DNA of 64,000 bases from Streptomyces sp. SID8374. Its GTDB lineage: Bacteria; Actinomycetota; Actinomycetes; Streptomycetales; Streptomycetaceae. Under the pieces are notes generated by a model. That model was not told the DNA's origin. It did no database searches and saw only the letters and a program-made list of their open reading frames with translations. Every line of letters starts with the position of its first letter. The stretch's first letter is position 1. The stretch is taken from positions 1,054,001 to 1,118,000 of the forward strand of contig NZ_WWGH01000001.1 in the NCBI RefSeq assembly GCF_009865135.1. Direction: 5' to 3'. The position numbers and the translations under genes are program-made. Shown one piece after another: positions 16,643 through 24,661 of the stretch.

Positions 16643-17272
16643 TCAGTGGCCGCGCTTGATCCAGTCGTCCAGCTGCGGTGCTTCCGCGCCGATGGTGGTG
16701 GGGTCGCCGTGGCCCGTGCGGACCGTGGTGTCGCCCGGGAGCGTGAGCAGCCGGTCCCTGATCGAGTCGATGATCGTCGGGAAGTCCGAGAACGACCGGC
16801 CGGTGGCGCCCGGGCCGCCCTGGAAGAGCGTGTCACCGGTGAAGACCGTGGCCAGCTCGGGGGCGTAGAGGCAGACGCCGCCGGGGGCGTGGCCCGGGGT
16901 GTGCAGGACCGTGAGGGTGGTGCCCGCGACGGTGAGTTCCTGTCCGTCGGTCAGGGTTCCGTCGGGGGCGCGGTCCGGGTGGGTCTGCTGCCAGAGCGGA
17001 AGGTCGTCCGGGTGGAGCAGGATCGGGGCGCCGGTGGCCTCGGCGAGGGCCGGGGCGGCGTCGATGTGGTCGTTGTGCGCGTGGGTGCAGACGATGGCGC
17101 GCAGCGTACGGCCGCCGAGTGCGGCCTCGATGGCGGCGGCGTCGTGGGCGGCGTCGATGACGATCGCCTCGGTGTCGTCGCCGATGATCCAGACGTTGTT
17201 GTCGACGTCCCACTCGCCGCCGTCGAGGGCGAAGGTGCCGGAGGTGACCAGGTGGTCGATGCGGGCGGCCAT
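16643..17272 (-). CDS. MBL-fold hydrolase coupled to mycothiol-dependent formaldehyde dehydrogenase
   Basis: A 209-residue metallo-beta-lactamase-fold protein of the glyoxalase II type: the metal motif T-H-A-H-N-D-H-I-D is complete, followed by HTPGHAPGG, FTGDTLF and RTGHGDPT (the last metal His). Its ATG overlaps the stop of the dehydrogenase gene (TGATG), so it is made with it. The natural guess is hydrolysis of S-formylmycothiol to formate and mycothiol, as the thioester product of the neighbour; this has not been shown here. ATG 17272 is the only sensible start. Confidence 0.88.
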   Translation of the reverse strand: MAARIDHLVTSGTFALDGGEWDVDNNVWIIGDDTEAIVIDAAHDAAAIEAALGGRTLRAIVCTHAHNDHIDAAPALAEATGAPILLHPDDLPLWQQTHPDRAPDGTLTDGQELTVAGTTLTVLHTPGHAPGGVCLYAPELATVFTGDTLFQGGPGATGRSFSDFPTIIDSIRDRLLTLPGDTTVRTGHGDPTTIGAEAPQLDDWIKRGH

Positions 17273-18357
17273 CAGAAGACCACCACCGAGCGGAGGACGT
17301 CGCCGTCGTGCATCCGGCCGAAGGCCTGCTCGATGTCGCCCAGGCCGATGGTCTCGGTGACGAAGGCGGCGAGATCGAGGCGGCCCTGCTGGTGGAGGTC
17401 GACGAGCATCGGGAAGTCGCGGGAGGGCAGGCAGTCGCCGTACCAGGAGGACTTGAGCGAGCCGCCGCGGCCGAACACGTCCAGGAGCGGCAGTTCGAGC
17501 TTCATGTCCGGGGTGGGGACGCCGACGAGGACGACCGTTCCGGCCAGGTCGCGGGCGTAGAAGGCCTGTTCGTACGTCTCCGGGCGGCCGACGGCCTCGA
17601 TGACGACGTCGGCGCCGTTGCCGTCGGTGAGGGCGCGGATCGCCTCGACCGGGTCGTCGGAGCGGGAGTTGACGGTGTGGGTGGCACCCATCTTCTTCGC
17701 CGTCTCCAGCTTGCGGTCGTCGATGTCGACCGCGATGATCTTCGCCGCTCCCGCGAGGCGGGCCCCGGCGATCGCCGCGTCGCCGACGCCGCCGCAGCCG
17801 ATGACGGCGACGGAGTCGCCGCGGCCGACCTGGCCGGTGTTGATGGCGGCGCCGATGCCCGCCATGACGCCGCAGCCGAGGAGACCGGCGACCTCGGGGG
17901 CCACCTCGGGGTCGACCTTGGTGCACTGGCCGGAGGCGACGAGGGTCTTCTCCGCGAAGGCGCCGATGCCGAGGGCGGGCGACAGCTCCGTGCCGTCCAG
18001 CAGCGTCATCTTCTGCTTCGCGTTGTGGGTGTCGAAGCAGTACCAGGGGCGGCCGCGCAGGCAGGCACGACACTGCCCGCACACCGCACGCCAGTTGAGG
18101 ATGACGAAGTCACCGGGGGCGACGTCGGTGACGCCCTCGCCGACCGACTCCACGACGCCCGCCGCCTCGTGGCCGAGGAGGAAGGGGAACTCGTCGTTGA
18201 TCCCGCCCTGCTTGTAGTGCAGGTCGGTGTGGCAGACGCCGCACGCCTGGATCTTGACGACGGCCTCCCCGGGACCGGGGTCCGGGATCACGATCGTCTC
18301 GACCCTGACCGGCTCGTTCTTTCCCGGTGCGATGACCCCTTGCACCTGCTGTGGCAT
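17272..18357 (-). CDS. mscR: S-(hydroxymethyl)mycothiol dehydrogenase
   Basis: A 361-residue zinc alcohol dehydrogenase that oxidises the formaldehyde-mycothiol adduct with NAD+ (EC 1.1.1.306), also able in the family to reduce S-nitrosomycothiol. The catalytic zinc ligands are in CGVCHTD and GHEAAG, the structural zinc cysteines in [15 protein letters not shown], and the Rossmann motif in [11 protein letters not shown]. The N-terminus [17 protein letters not shown] is characteristic of the mycothiol enzyme. It is coupled to the MBL-fold gene. With mshC 15 kb away, synthesis and use of the same thiol lie in one window. Confidence 0.93.
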   Translation of the reverse strand: MPQQVQGVIAPGKNEPVRVETIVIPDPGPGEAVVKIQACGVCHTDLHYKQGGINDEFPFLLGHEAAGVVESVGEGVTDVAPGDFVILNWRAVCGQCRACLRGRPWYCFDTHNAKQKMTLLDGTELSPALGIGAFAEKTLVASGQCTKVDPEVAPEVAGLLGCGVMAGIGAAINTGQVGRGDSVAVIGCGGVGDAAIAGARLAGAAKIIAVDIDDRKLETAKKMGATHTVNSRSDDPVEAIRALTDGNGADVVIEAVGRPETYEQAFYARDLAGTVVLVGVPTPDMKLELPLLDVFGRGGSLKSSWYGDCLPSRDFPMLVDLHQQGRLDLAAFVTETIGLGDIEQAFGRMHDGDVLRSVVVF

Positions 18358-18427
18358 AACCCTGGTCTCCCTGCTCCCGCGCTTCGCGAAGATCGAACGC
18401 CGACCACCGTACGCCTCGGGACACCCC

Positions 18428-19129
18428 CTAGGGAGCCAGCACGTCCAGTTCGTGCAGGGCGCCGACCGCGATCTCCTTGGTGATGCGCTCGGCCGCTTCC
18501 GGGTCGCCCTCGCGGACCGCCTCGGCCAGCCGTACGTGGAGGGTGACCGCGGCCGGGTCGGGGTCCTCGAACATCACCTGGTGGTGGGTGCGGCCGGCCA
18601 GGACCTCGGCGACGACGTCCCCGAGGCGGGCGAACATCTCGTTGCCGGAGGCGTTGAGGACGACCCGGTGGAAGGCGATGTCGTGTTCGAGGTAGCCCTC
18701 CAGCTGCTGGCCGCGCGAGGTGGCGACCATGCCGAGGGCGCGTTCGGTGAGCTCGGCGCACTGCTCGGCGGTGGCGTGGCGGGCGGCGAGGGAGGCGGCG
18801 ACCGGTTCGATGGCCGAGCGCAGCACGGTGAGGGAGCGCAGCTGGCGGGGGCGGTCGGCGCCGGCCAGACGCCAGCGGATGACCTGGGGGTCGTACACGT
18901 TCCAGGTCTCGGTGGGGCGGACGGTCACCCCGACCCGGCGGCGGGACTCGACCAGGTGCATGGACTCCAGGACCCGGACGACTTCGCGGACGACCGTACG
19001 GGAGACGTCGAAGCGCTGGGCCAGCTCGTCGGTGCGCAGGACGCTGCCGGGCGGGCACTGGCCGGAGGAAATCTCCAGACCCAGGGTGTCCAGCACATGT
19101 GTATGCAGCCCCTGGCTCTGTGTGGTCAT
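18428..19129 (-). CDS. gntR: FadR-subfamily GntR regulator of gluconate genes
   Basis: A 233-residue GntR-type repressor. A winged helix-turn-helix at ~10-75 ([21 protein letters not shown]) is followed by an all-helical FadR-type effector domain with Asp/His metal-binding candidates ([11 protein letters not shown]). It is divergent from the gluconate kinase gene with a 130-bp region between, and its orthologue in S. coelicolor is the gluconate repressor, so gluconate or 6-phosphogluconate is the likely effector. Start ATG 19129 gives [17 protein letters not shown], as in orthologues I recall. Confidence 0.9.
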   Translation of the reverse strand: MTTQSQGLHTHVLDTLGLEISSGQCPPGSVLRTDELAQRFDVSRTVVREVVRVLESMHLVESRRRVGVTVRPTETWNVYDPQVIRWRLAGADRPRQLRSLTVLRSAIEPVAASLAARHATAEQCAELTERALGMVATSRGQQLEGYLEHDIAFHRVVLNASGNEMFARLGDVVAEVLAGRTHHQVMFEDPDPAAVTLHVRLAEAVREGDPEAAERITKEIAVGALHELDVLAP

Positions 19130-19165
19130 GGGTCAAGCCTACGGGGCGGCCCTCGGGAACAAAAA

Positions 19166-19213
19166 GTACGACGTATGCGTCACAGACTCTTGAATAAGTC
19201 GTACCTAATAGGT
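19166..19213. promoter_or_regulatory. candidate operator/promoter region between gntR and gntK
   Basis: The divergent spacer is much less G+C-rich than its surroundings. It holds inverted arms GTACGAC (19166-19172) and GTCGTAC (19198-19204), and an adjoining short palindrome ACCTA-A-TAGGT (19203-19213). These are candidate GntR binding sites for both promoters. Confidence 0.5.
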
Positions 19214-19259
19214 TTCAGTAGCGCGACGGACCGATGTCGAAGAAGACAGCGAGGCACCC

Positions 19260-19769
19260 ATGAGCACCCCCCACGTCGTCGTGGTGATGGGCGTGGCAGG
19301 AACCGGCAAGACCACGATCGGTCCCCTGCTCGCCGCCGAACTCGGCGTTCCGTACGCCGAGGGCGACGACTTCCACCCCCCGGCGAACATCGAGAAGATG
19401 TCGGCCGGCACCCCCCTGGACGACGACGACCGGTGGCCCTGGCTGGATGCCATCGGTGAGTGGGCGCACGGGCGGGCGGGGCTCGGCGGGGTCGTCTCCA
19501 GCTCGGCCCTCAAGCGGTCCTACCGGGACCGGCTGCGGGCCGGGGCGCCCGACGCCCTCTTTCTGCATCTGACCGGCGACCGGGCACTGATCGAGGAGCG
19601 GATGGCGGACCGCAAGGGCCACTTCATGCCCACCGCGCTCCTCGACTCGCAGTTCGCGACGTTGCAGCCGCTCCAGGCCGACGAGGCCGGGGTGGACGTC
19701 GATGTGTCCGGCACCCCCGAGGAAATCACCCAGCGAGCCGTCGCCGCGCTGCGACGACTCGACAGCTAA
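19260..19769 (+). CDS. gntK: gluconokinase
   Basis: A 169-residue P-loop kinase that makes 6-phosphogluconate from gluconate and ATP. The Walker A GVAGTGKT is at 11-18, EGDDFHP and the substrate-binding DDDRWPWL follow, then the lid LIEERMADRKGHFMP, all typical. ATG 19260 is preceded by a purine-rich GAAGAAGAC. It is followed 11 bp later by the gluconate symporter, so uptake and phosphorylation are co-transcribed. Confidence 0.96.
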   Translation: MSTPHVVVVMGVAGTGKTTIGPLLAAELGVPYAEGDDFHPPANIEKMSAGTPLDDDDRWPWLDAIGEWAHGRAGLGGVVSSSALKRSYRDRLRAGAPDALFLHLTGDRALIEERMADRKGHFMPTALLDSQFATLQPLQADEAGVDVDVSGTPEEITQRAVAALRRLDS

Positions 19770-19780
19770 GGATCATCACC

Positions 19781-21178
19781 GTGACCAGTCTCAGCGTCGA
19801 GATGCTGGCAGCGGACGCCGCCGAACCGATCACCTCGGCAGGCAACGCGCAGTTGGGCATCGCCGTACTGGCGGGCATCGCCGTCATCGTTCTCCTGATC
19901 ACCAAGCTCAAGATGCACGCGTTCCTGGCGCTGACCGTCGGTTCGCTGGCGCTCGGCTCCTTCGCCGGAGCGGCCCCGGCCGACACGATCGCCAGCTTCA
20001 CCGCGGGCCTCGGCTCCACCGTCGCGAGCGTCGGCGTCCTCATCGCGCTCGGCGCCATCCTGGGCAAGCTGCTCGCGGACTCGGGCGGAGCGGACCAGAT
20101 CGTCGACACCATCCTGGCGAAGGCGAGCCGTGGAGCGATGCCGTGGGCGATGGTCCTCATCGCCTCGATCATCGGTCTGCCGCTCTTCTTCGAGGTCGGG
20201 ATCGTGCTGATGATCCCGGTGGTGCTGCTCGTCGCCAAGCGCGGCAACTTCTCCCTGATGCGGATCGGCATCCCGGCGCTGGCCGGACTCTCCGTGATGC
20301 ACGGGCTCATCCCGCCGCACCCCGGCCCGCTGGTCGCGATCGACGCCCTGGACGCCAACCTCGGGGTGACGCTGGCGCTCGGTGTGCTGGTCGCCATCCC
20401 GACGGTGATCATCGCCGGTCCGGTCTTCGCCCGTTACGCCGCGCGCTGGGTGGACATCGAACCGCCGGAGAAGATGATCCCGCAGCGCCCGTCCGAGGAG
20501 CTGGACCGCCGCCCGAGCTTCGCCGCCACCCTGGTGACGATCCTGCTGCCGGTCGTCCTCATGCTGCTCAAGGCGCTCGTCGAGATCGTGGTGGACGACC
20601 CGGAGAACAGCGTCCAGCGGGTGACGGACGTGGTCGGCTCGCCGCTGATCGCCCTGCTCGCCGCCGTACTGCTCGGCATGTTCACCCTCGGCCGGGCCGC
20701 CGGGTTCACCAGGGGCAAGCTCGCCGGGACCGTGGAGAAGTCGCTCGCCCCGATCGCCGGGATCCTGCTGATCGTCGGCGCGGGCGGCGGCTTCAAGCAG
20801 ACGCTGATCGACGCCGGGGTCGGCCAGATGATCCTGGACTTCTCCGAGAACTGGTCGATCCCCGCCCTGCTGCTCGGCTGGCTGATCGCCGTCGCGATCC
20901 GCCTCGCCACCGGCTCGGCCACGGTCGCCACGATCTCCGCCGCCGGGCTGGTCGCCCCGCTCGCGGCCGACATGCCGACCGCCCACGCGGCCCTGCTGGT
21001 CCTGGCGGTCGGCGCCGGTTCGCTCTTCTTCAGCCATGTGAACGACGCCGGGTTCTGGCTGGTGAAGGAGTACTTCGGGATGGACGTCGGCCAGACCGTG
21101 AAGACCTGGTCGGTGATGGAGACGATCATCTCGGTGGTCGCGATGGCCTTCATCCTGCTGCTGTCGCTGTTGCTGTAG
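19781..21178 (+). CDS. GntP-family gluconate:H+ symporter
   Basis: A 465-residue integral membrane protein with about 13 hydrophobic helices that imports gluconate with protons. Signatures are the LGAILGKLLADSGGADQIVDTIL loop region, PLFFEVGIVL, the re-entrant HGLIPPHPGPL, and FFSHVNDAGFWLVKEYFG near the C-terminus. It starts at GTG 19781, 11 bp behind gntK, with AAGGA upstream. It ends at a T-tailed terminator, closing the gntK-symporter operon. Confidence 0.95.
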   Translation: MTSLSVEMLAADAAEPITSAGNAQLGIAVLAGIAVIVLLITKLKMHAFLALTVGSLALGSFAGAAPADTIASFTAGLGSTVASVGVLIALGAILGKLLADSGGADQIVDTILAKASRGAMPWAMVLIASIIGLPLFFEVGIVLMIPVVLLVAKRGNFSLMRIGIPALAGLSVMHGLIPPHPGPLVAIDALDANLGVTLALGVLVAIPTVIIAGPVFARYAARWVDIEPPEKMIPQRPSEELDRRPSFAATLVTILLPVVLMLLKALVEIVVDDPENSVQRVTDVVGSPLIALLAAVLLGMFTLGRAAGFTRGKLAGTVEKSLAPIAGILLIVGAGGGFKQTLIDAGVGQMILDFSENWSIPALLLGWLIAVAIRLATGSATVATISAAGLVAPLAADMPTAHAALLVLAVGAGSLFFSHVNDAGFWLVKEYFGMDVGQTVKTWSVMETIISVVAMAFILLLSLLL

Positions 21179-21197
21179 CGGCCCCGCGCAGAGGGAA

Positions 21198-21237
21198 AGC
21201 GCCCGCCCTGGTGGATTCCACCGGGGCGGGCGCTTTT
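21198..21237 (+). terminator. rho-independent terminator of the gluconate operon
   Basis: An 11-bp stem AGCGCCCGCCC (21198-21208) / GGGCGGGCGCT (21224-21234), with inner GGTGG/CCACC pairing, is followed by TTTT. Confidence 0.9.
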
Positions 21238-21267
21238 CGTGCGTACGGAGCAAGGGGTACGGGGTGT

Positions 21268-22848
21268 TCAGCGGCGGGTGGCCTCGCTCTCGGCCGCCTT
21301 CTCCAGCTGGAACGCCTCGTTGCCGAGGCCGATGCGGGCGTGCACCTCGGGCTTGACCTTGCGCAGGACCACTCCGTAGACCAGGCCGCCGACGAGCGCG
21401 AGGACGATCACGCCGGGCAGCAGCCAGTTGAGGACCGAGCCGGAGCCGGAGCCCACGAGGACGTCGAAGTCGCGGACGGTGAAGAGGGCGATCGACAGGA
21501 GCGCGATCCCGGCGAGGCCGGAGGCGACCAGGCGCGGGGCCTGGGCTCGGCCCGCGCCGCGCTTGACGAAGAAGGCGATGACGGCGAAGGAGGCGGCGGC
21601 CATCAGCAGGATGACGCCCAGCGCGCCGACGTTGCCCATCCAGGTGAACAGGCGCAGGACGGGGACGGTGGGGTCGCCGATGTGGTTGTCGTCGGTGAAG
21701 GCGAAGGCGAGCACGATGACGACGGAGATGACGGACTGGAGCAGCGAACCCGTGCCGGGGGCGCCGCTGGCCCGGTTCGTGCGGCCGAAGCGGGCGGGCA
21801 GCAGACCCTCGCGGCCCATGGCGAAGGCATAGCGGGCGACGACGTTGTGGAAGCTGAGGAGCGCCGCGAACATGCCGGTGACGAAGAGGATGTGCAGGAC
21901 GTCGGTGAAAGTGGCGCCGAGCCGCTCCTCGGTGAGGCCGAACAGCATGCCGGGCCCCTCCTTGAGGGAGGTGTCGGCGATGAAGCCGGGGCCGGCGGCG
22001 ACGGTCAGGGCCCAGGAGCTGATGGCGAGGAACAGCGCCGCGTACCCCACCGCGAGGAACATCACCCGGGAGACCACGATCTGCGGGCGGCTGGTCTCCT
22101 CGGCGTAGACGGGCGCCTGCTCGAAGCCGACGAACGCGGCGATGCAGAAGCAGAGCGCGGTGGAGAGCCCGGCGCCGGTGAGCGTCTCGGGGTTGAACGC
22201 CTGGAACGAGAGCCCCTCGGGGCCCGGCTTGGAGACGGCGGCGATGTCGAAGATCACGACGAGGAGGCACTCGATGACCAGCAGAACGCCGAGCACCTTG
22301 GCGTTGAGGTCGATCTTCAGCCAGCCGAGGACGCCGACCACGACGACCGAGATCAGCGCGGGGATCCACCACTGGACGTCGATGCCGAGGTACGTGGAGA
22401 AGATGACGGAGACCTCGAAGCCGAGGATCCCGTAGATGCCGACCTGCATCGCGCTGTACGCCACCAGCGCCACGAGCGAGGCGCCGGCACCGGCCGTGGG
22501 GCCGAGGCCCCGGGCGATGTACGCGTAGAAGGCGCCGGCGTTGTGGACGTGCCGGCTCATCTCCGCGTAGCCGACGCTGAACAGCATCAGGACGGCGCCG
22601 AGGATGACGTAGAGCAGGGGCTGGCCGACGATGCCCATCACGCCGAAGACCGTGGGCATCACCCCGGCGACCACCATCAGCGGGGCGCTGGCGGCGAGTA
22701 CGGAGAGCAGCAGTCCGGGGGTGCCGAGGCGGTTCGCCCGCAGGGCGCGTTCCTCACCCTTGTAGGTGTTGATCCCGCCGGTATCGCCCGTCAGCCGGGT
22801 GGTACCGGTCTGCCGGGTCTTGCCTGGAAATGAACTGCCCGTCGACAT
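21268..22848 (-). CDS. APC-family amino acid permease
   Basis: A 526-residue permease with ~12 membrane helices of the amino acid-polyamine-organocation superfamily. The N-terminal cytosolic tail (~40 residues, GEERALRANRLGTPGLLLSVLAASAP) leads to helix 1 with the broken-helix motif APLMVVAGVMP, and FVGFEQAPVYAEETSRP is the family loop after helix 6. The long C-terminal tail KPEVHARIGLGNEAFQLEKA is hydrophilic. The amino acid transported is unknown. ATG 22848 was taken as the start. No amino acid enzyme is next to it. Confidence 0.9.
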   Translation of the reverse strand: MSTGSSFPGKTRQTGTTRLTGDTGGINTYKGEERALRANRLGTPGLLLSVLAASAPLMVVAGVMPTVFGVMGIVGQPLLYVILGAVLMLFSVGYAEMSRHVHNAGAFYAYIARGLGPTAGAGASLVALVAYSAMQVGIYGILGFEVSVIFSTYLGIDVQWWIPALISVVVVGVLGWLKIDLNAKVLGVLLVIECLLVVIFDIAAVSKPGPEGLSFQAFNPETLTGAGLSTALCFCIAAFVGFEQAPVYAEETSRPQIVVSRVMFLAVGYAALFLAISSWALTVAAGPGFIADTSLKEGPGMLFGLTEERLGATFTDVLHILFVTGMFAALLSFHNVVARYAFAMGREGLLPARFGRTNRASGAPGTGSLLQSVISVVIVLAFAFTDDNHIGDPTVPVLRLFTWMGNVGALGVILLMAAASFAVIAFFVKRGAGRAQAPRLVASGLAGIALLSIALFTVRDFDVLVGSGSGSVLNWLLPGVIVLALVGGLVYGVVLRKVKPEVHARIGLGNEAFQLEKAAESEATRR

Positions 22849-22919
22849 GGCGGGGGTGGTCCCTTCTTCGGTCTTCGCTATCTCGGTGTTCCGTCTTCGC
22901 TTCTCGGGTGAGGCCCTGG

Positions 22920-23891
22920 TCAGGGGGTGCCGAGTGCGTGGTCGCGGGCTGCGGTGAACGCGGCGTACGGGTCACGGCCCGCGTACGACCAGGGGGCGGC
23001 CGTGGCGTGCGGGCCGATGCGGTGGAAGAGGGCGGCGGCCTCGGCGGTCCGGCCCTCGCAGACCTTGGCGTGGGCCAGGAAGTTGAGGTCGACGCGGTGG
23101 CGGGGGTGGTCCTCGCGCTCCCACTCCAGCCACCAGTCGAAGGCGGCCTTCATCACCTGCCGGGCCCGCCGCCCCGACCAGTGCCCGGAGGCCACCGGAT
23201 CGTCCGGCTCGCTGCCCGCCGCCACGAGTACGCGGTAGCGCTCGGCGTGGGCGACGACCGGGAGCACCGCCAGCGGTGAGTCGGCCGGGGCCTGTTCGGC
23301 GGCCCAGGCGGCGAAGTCGTACACCTCGTGGAGCGGGTCCTGGCCGCTGTCGGGGTGGCTCTCGGCCAGGAGCGCGGTCATCACGTGGTGGGCGTGGTGG
23401 TGCTCGGGGTGGCGGGAGCGGACCTCCTCGAAGAGCCTGCCGGTCTCGTCCCCGCCGTCGTCGCGGCCCCGGTCCAGCAGGAGCAGGGCGAGCCACGGGG
23501 TGGGGTCGTCGGGGGTGAGCCGGGCGGCGGCGAGGCAGGCCTGCCGGGCGCGGCTGACATCTCCGGGCCTGGCCTTGGGGCGCAGGGCCCGTACGACACA
23601 GGCGCAGCCGAGGAGGGTGGTGGCGTCCGCGCTCTCGGGTTCGGCGAGCAGCCAGTCGCCGGCCCAGTCCGCGGCGGAGGGGATCTCGGCGAGGGCCAGG
23701 AGGCGGTGTCCCCGGCGGTCCCAGTCGTTCCCGGTGGCCACCAGCAGGGCCCGGGCGTCGCCCCACCGCCCCTGGGTGAACTGGCTACGCGCGTCGACCA
23801 GTTCGCGGTCGTCCAGGGCCGGGTCGAAGGCGTGGTCCGAGCGGCCGCCCCGGCGGCGGGAGCGGCCCAGGGGCGGCGGAGGCGGGGACAT
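22920..23891 (-). CDS. TPR-like hypothetical protein
   Basis: A 323-residue soluble protein I do not recognise by family. After a proline-rich, basic start (MSPPPPPLGRSRRRGGRSDH) it is an alpha-helical array of ~35-residue units with TPR-like spacing of Ala/Leu/Trp (ARSQFTQGRWGDARALL, LLALAEIPSAADWAGDWLLA, ARLTPDDPTPWLALLLLDRG, FEEVRSRHPEHHHAHHV). It may be a protein-binding scaffold. ATG 23891 follows GAAG at 8-nt spacing. It lies 28 bp downstream of nothing obvious and is not in a clear operon; 23892-24095 is the divergent promoter region shared with the ASCH gene. Confidence 0.75.
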   Translation of the reverse strand: MSPPPPPLGRSRRRGGRSDHAFDPALDDRELVDARSQFTQGRWGDARALLVATGNDWDRRGHRLLALAEIPSAADWAGDWLLAEPESADATTLLGCACVVRALRPKARPGDVSRARQACLAAARLTPDDPTPWLALLLLDRGRDDGGDETGRLFEEVRSRHPEHHHAHHVMTALLAESHPDSGQDPLHEVYDFAAWAAEQAPADSPLAVLPVVAHAERYRVLVAAGSEPDDPVASGHWSGRRARQVMKAAFDWWLEWEREDHPRHRVDLNFLAHAKVCEGRTAEAAALFHRIGPHATAAPWSYAGRDPYAAFTAARDHALGTP

Positions 23892-24095
23892 GCCGCAGAC
23901 TTCTTTCGACGCGGTGTGCGAGCAGATGATCGCGCACAGCAAAGCGGTAGGGAATGCTCCGAGTCAAGAGGTGGTCTCTACCAACTCATCTCGCTTTCCG
24001 GATAGTTGGCTGGAAATCGTCGTGTGTGATCAGACGTTTGCGCAGCGTGCGGGTGGGGTGGGCGGGTGCGGAGTGACGCCTGACACACTGGAGGT

Positions 24096-24539
24096 ATGGA
24101 ACCCCGTGAACCCCTGCCCCCCTTCCTCCTGGCCTTCCCCGGCCCGCTGCGCGACCGGCTGGTGGCGGCGGTTCTCTCCGGCGAAAAGGTCTCCACCTCC
24201 GGGCTGTTGGCCGAGTACGAGCTGGAGCAGGAGGAGCTTCCGCCGGTGGGCGAACGGTCCGCGCTGATCGACTCGCAGGGGCGGGAGGTGGCGGTGGTGG
24301 AGCTGACCGAGGTACGGGTGCTGCCGCTGGGCGAGGTCGATCTGCGGCACGCACTGGACGAGGGCGAGGGCTACCGGTCGGTGGCCGAATGGCGTGCGGG
24401 GCACGAGGCGTTCTGGCACGGGGAGGAGATGCGGGAGGCGATGGGGGATCCGGGGTTCACGGTGGACGACGGGACGATGATCGTGGCCGAGCGGTTCCGG
24501 GTGGTGGAGCGGTTGGACGGCGGGGCCTCCTCGGGGTGA
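24096..24539 (+). CDS. ASCH domain protein
   Basis: A 147-residue protein consisting of one ASCH domain, a PUA-like RNA-binding beta barrel: FPGPLRDRLVAAVLSGEKVSTSGLL, then ERSALIDSQGREVAVVELTEVRVLPLGEV, and EGYRSVAEWRAGHEAFWH with the typical acidic and Trp/His pattern. ASCH proteins include RNA-processing factors and amidohydrolases of N4-acetylcytidine; which applies is unknown. GGAGGT touches ATG 24096 directly, too close for normal use, so translation may be leaderless or use another signal. Confidence 0.85.
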   Translation: MEPREPLPPFLLAFPGPLRDRLVAAVLSGEKVSTSGLLAEYELEQEELPPVGERSALIDSQGREVAVVELTEVRVLPLGEVDLRHALDEGEGYRSVAEWRAGHEAFWHGEEMREAMGDPGFTVDDGTMIVAERFRVVERLDGGASSG

Positions 24540-24582
24540 GGGGCCCCTCGGGTGCGCGGCGGGCCTTCGGCCGGGTGAAGCT

Positions 24583-24599
24583 CCGGGGCGCTGCCCCGG
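24583..24599. terminator. small hairpin between convergent ASCH and FAD dehydrogenase genes
   Basis: The stem CCGGGGC/GCCCCGG with a 3-nt loop lies mid-gap. It is followed by CTCCTCGATCGCCGGAGG (24607-24624), a short repeat type seen again near 33483 and, in variant form, at 47131. Confidence 0.5.
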
Positions 24600-24661
24600 C
24601 CCCCGCTCCTCGATCGCCGGAGGGGCTTGATCTGCCGGACCGGACCGCAATCTGCGGGGGC

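Noticed and set aside
19702..22833. 1043-residue plus-strand frame and an 868-residue minus-strand frame over the gluconate symporter and permease
   Set aside because: Both are shadow frames of GC-rich coding DNA: Arg/Gly/Asp-rich, no motifs, crossing two genes and a terminator.
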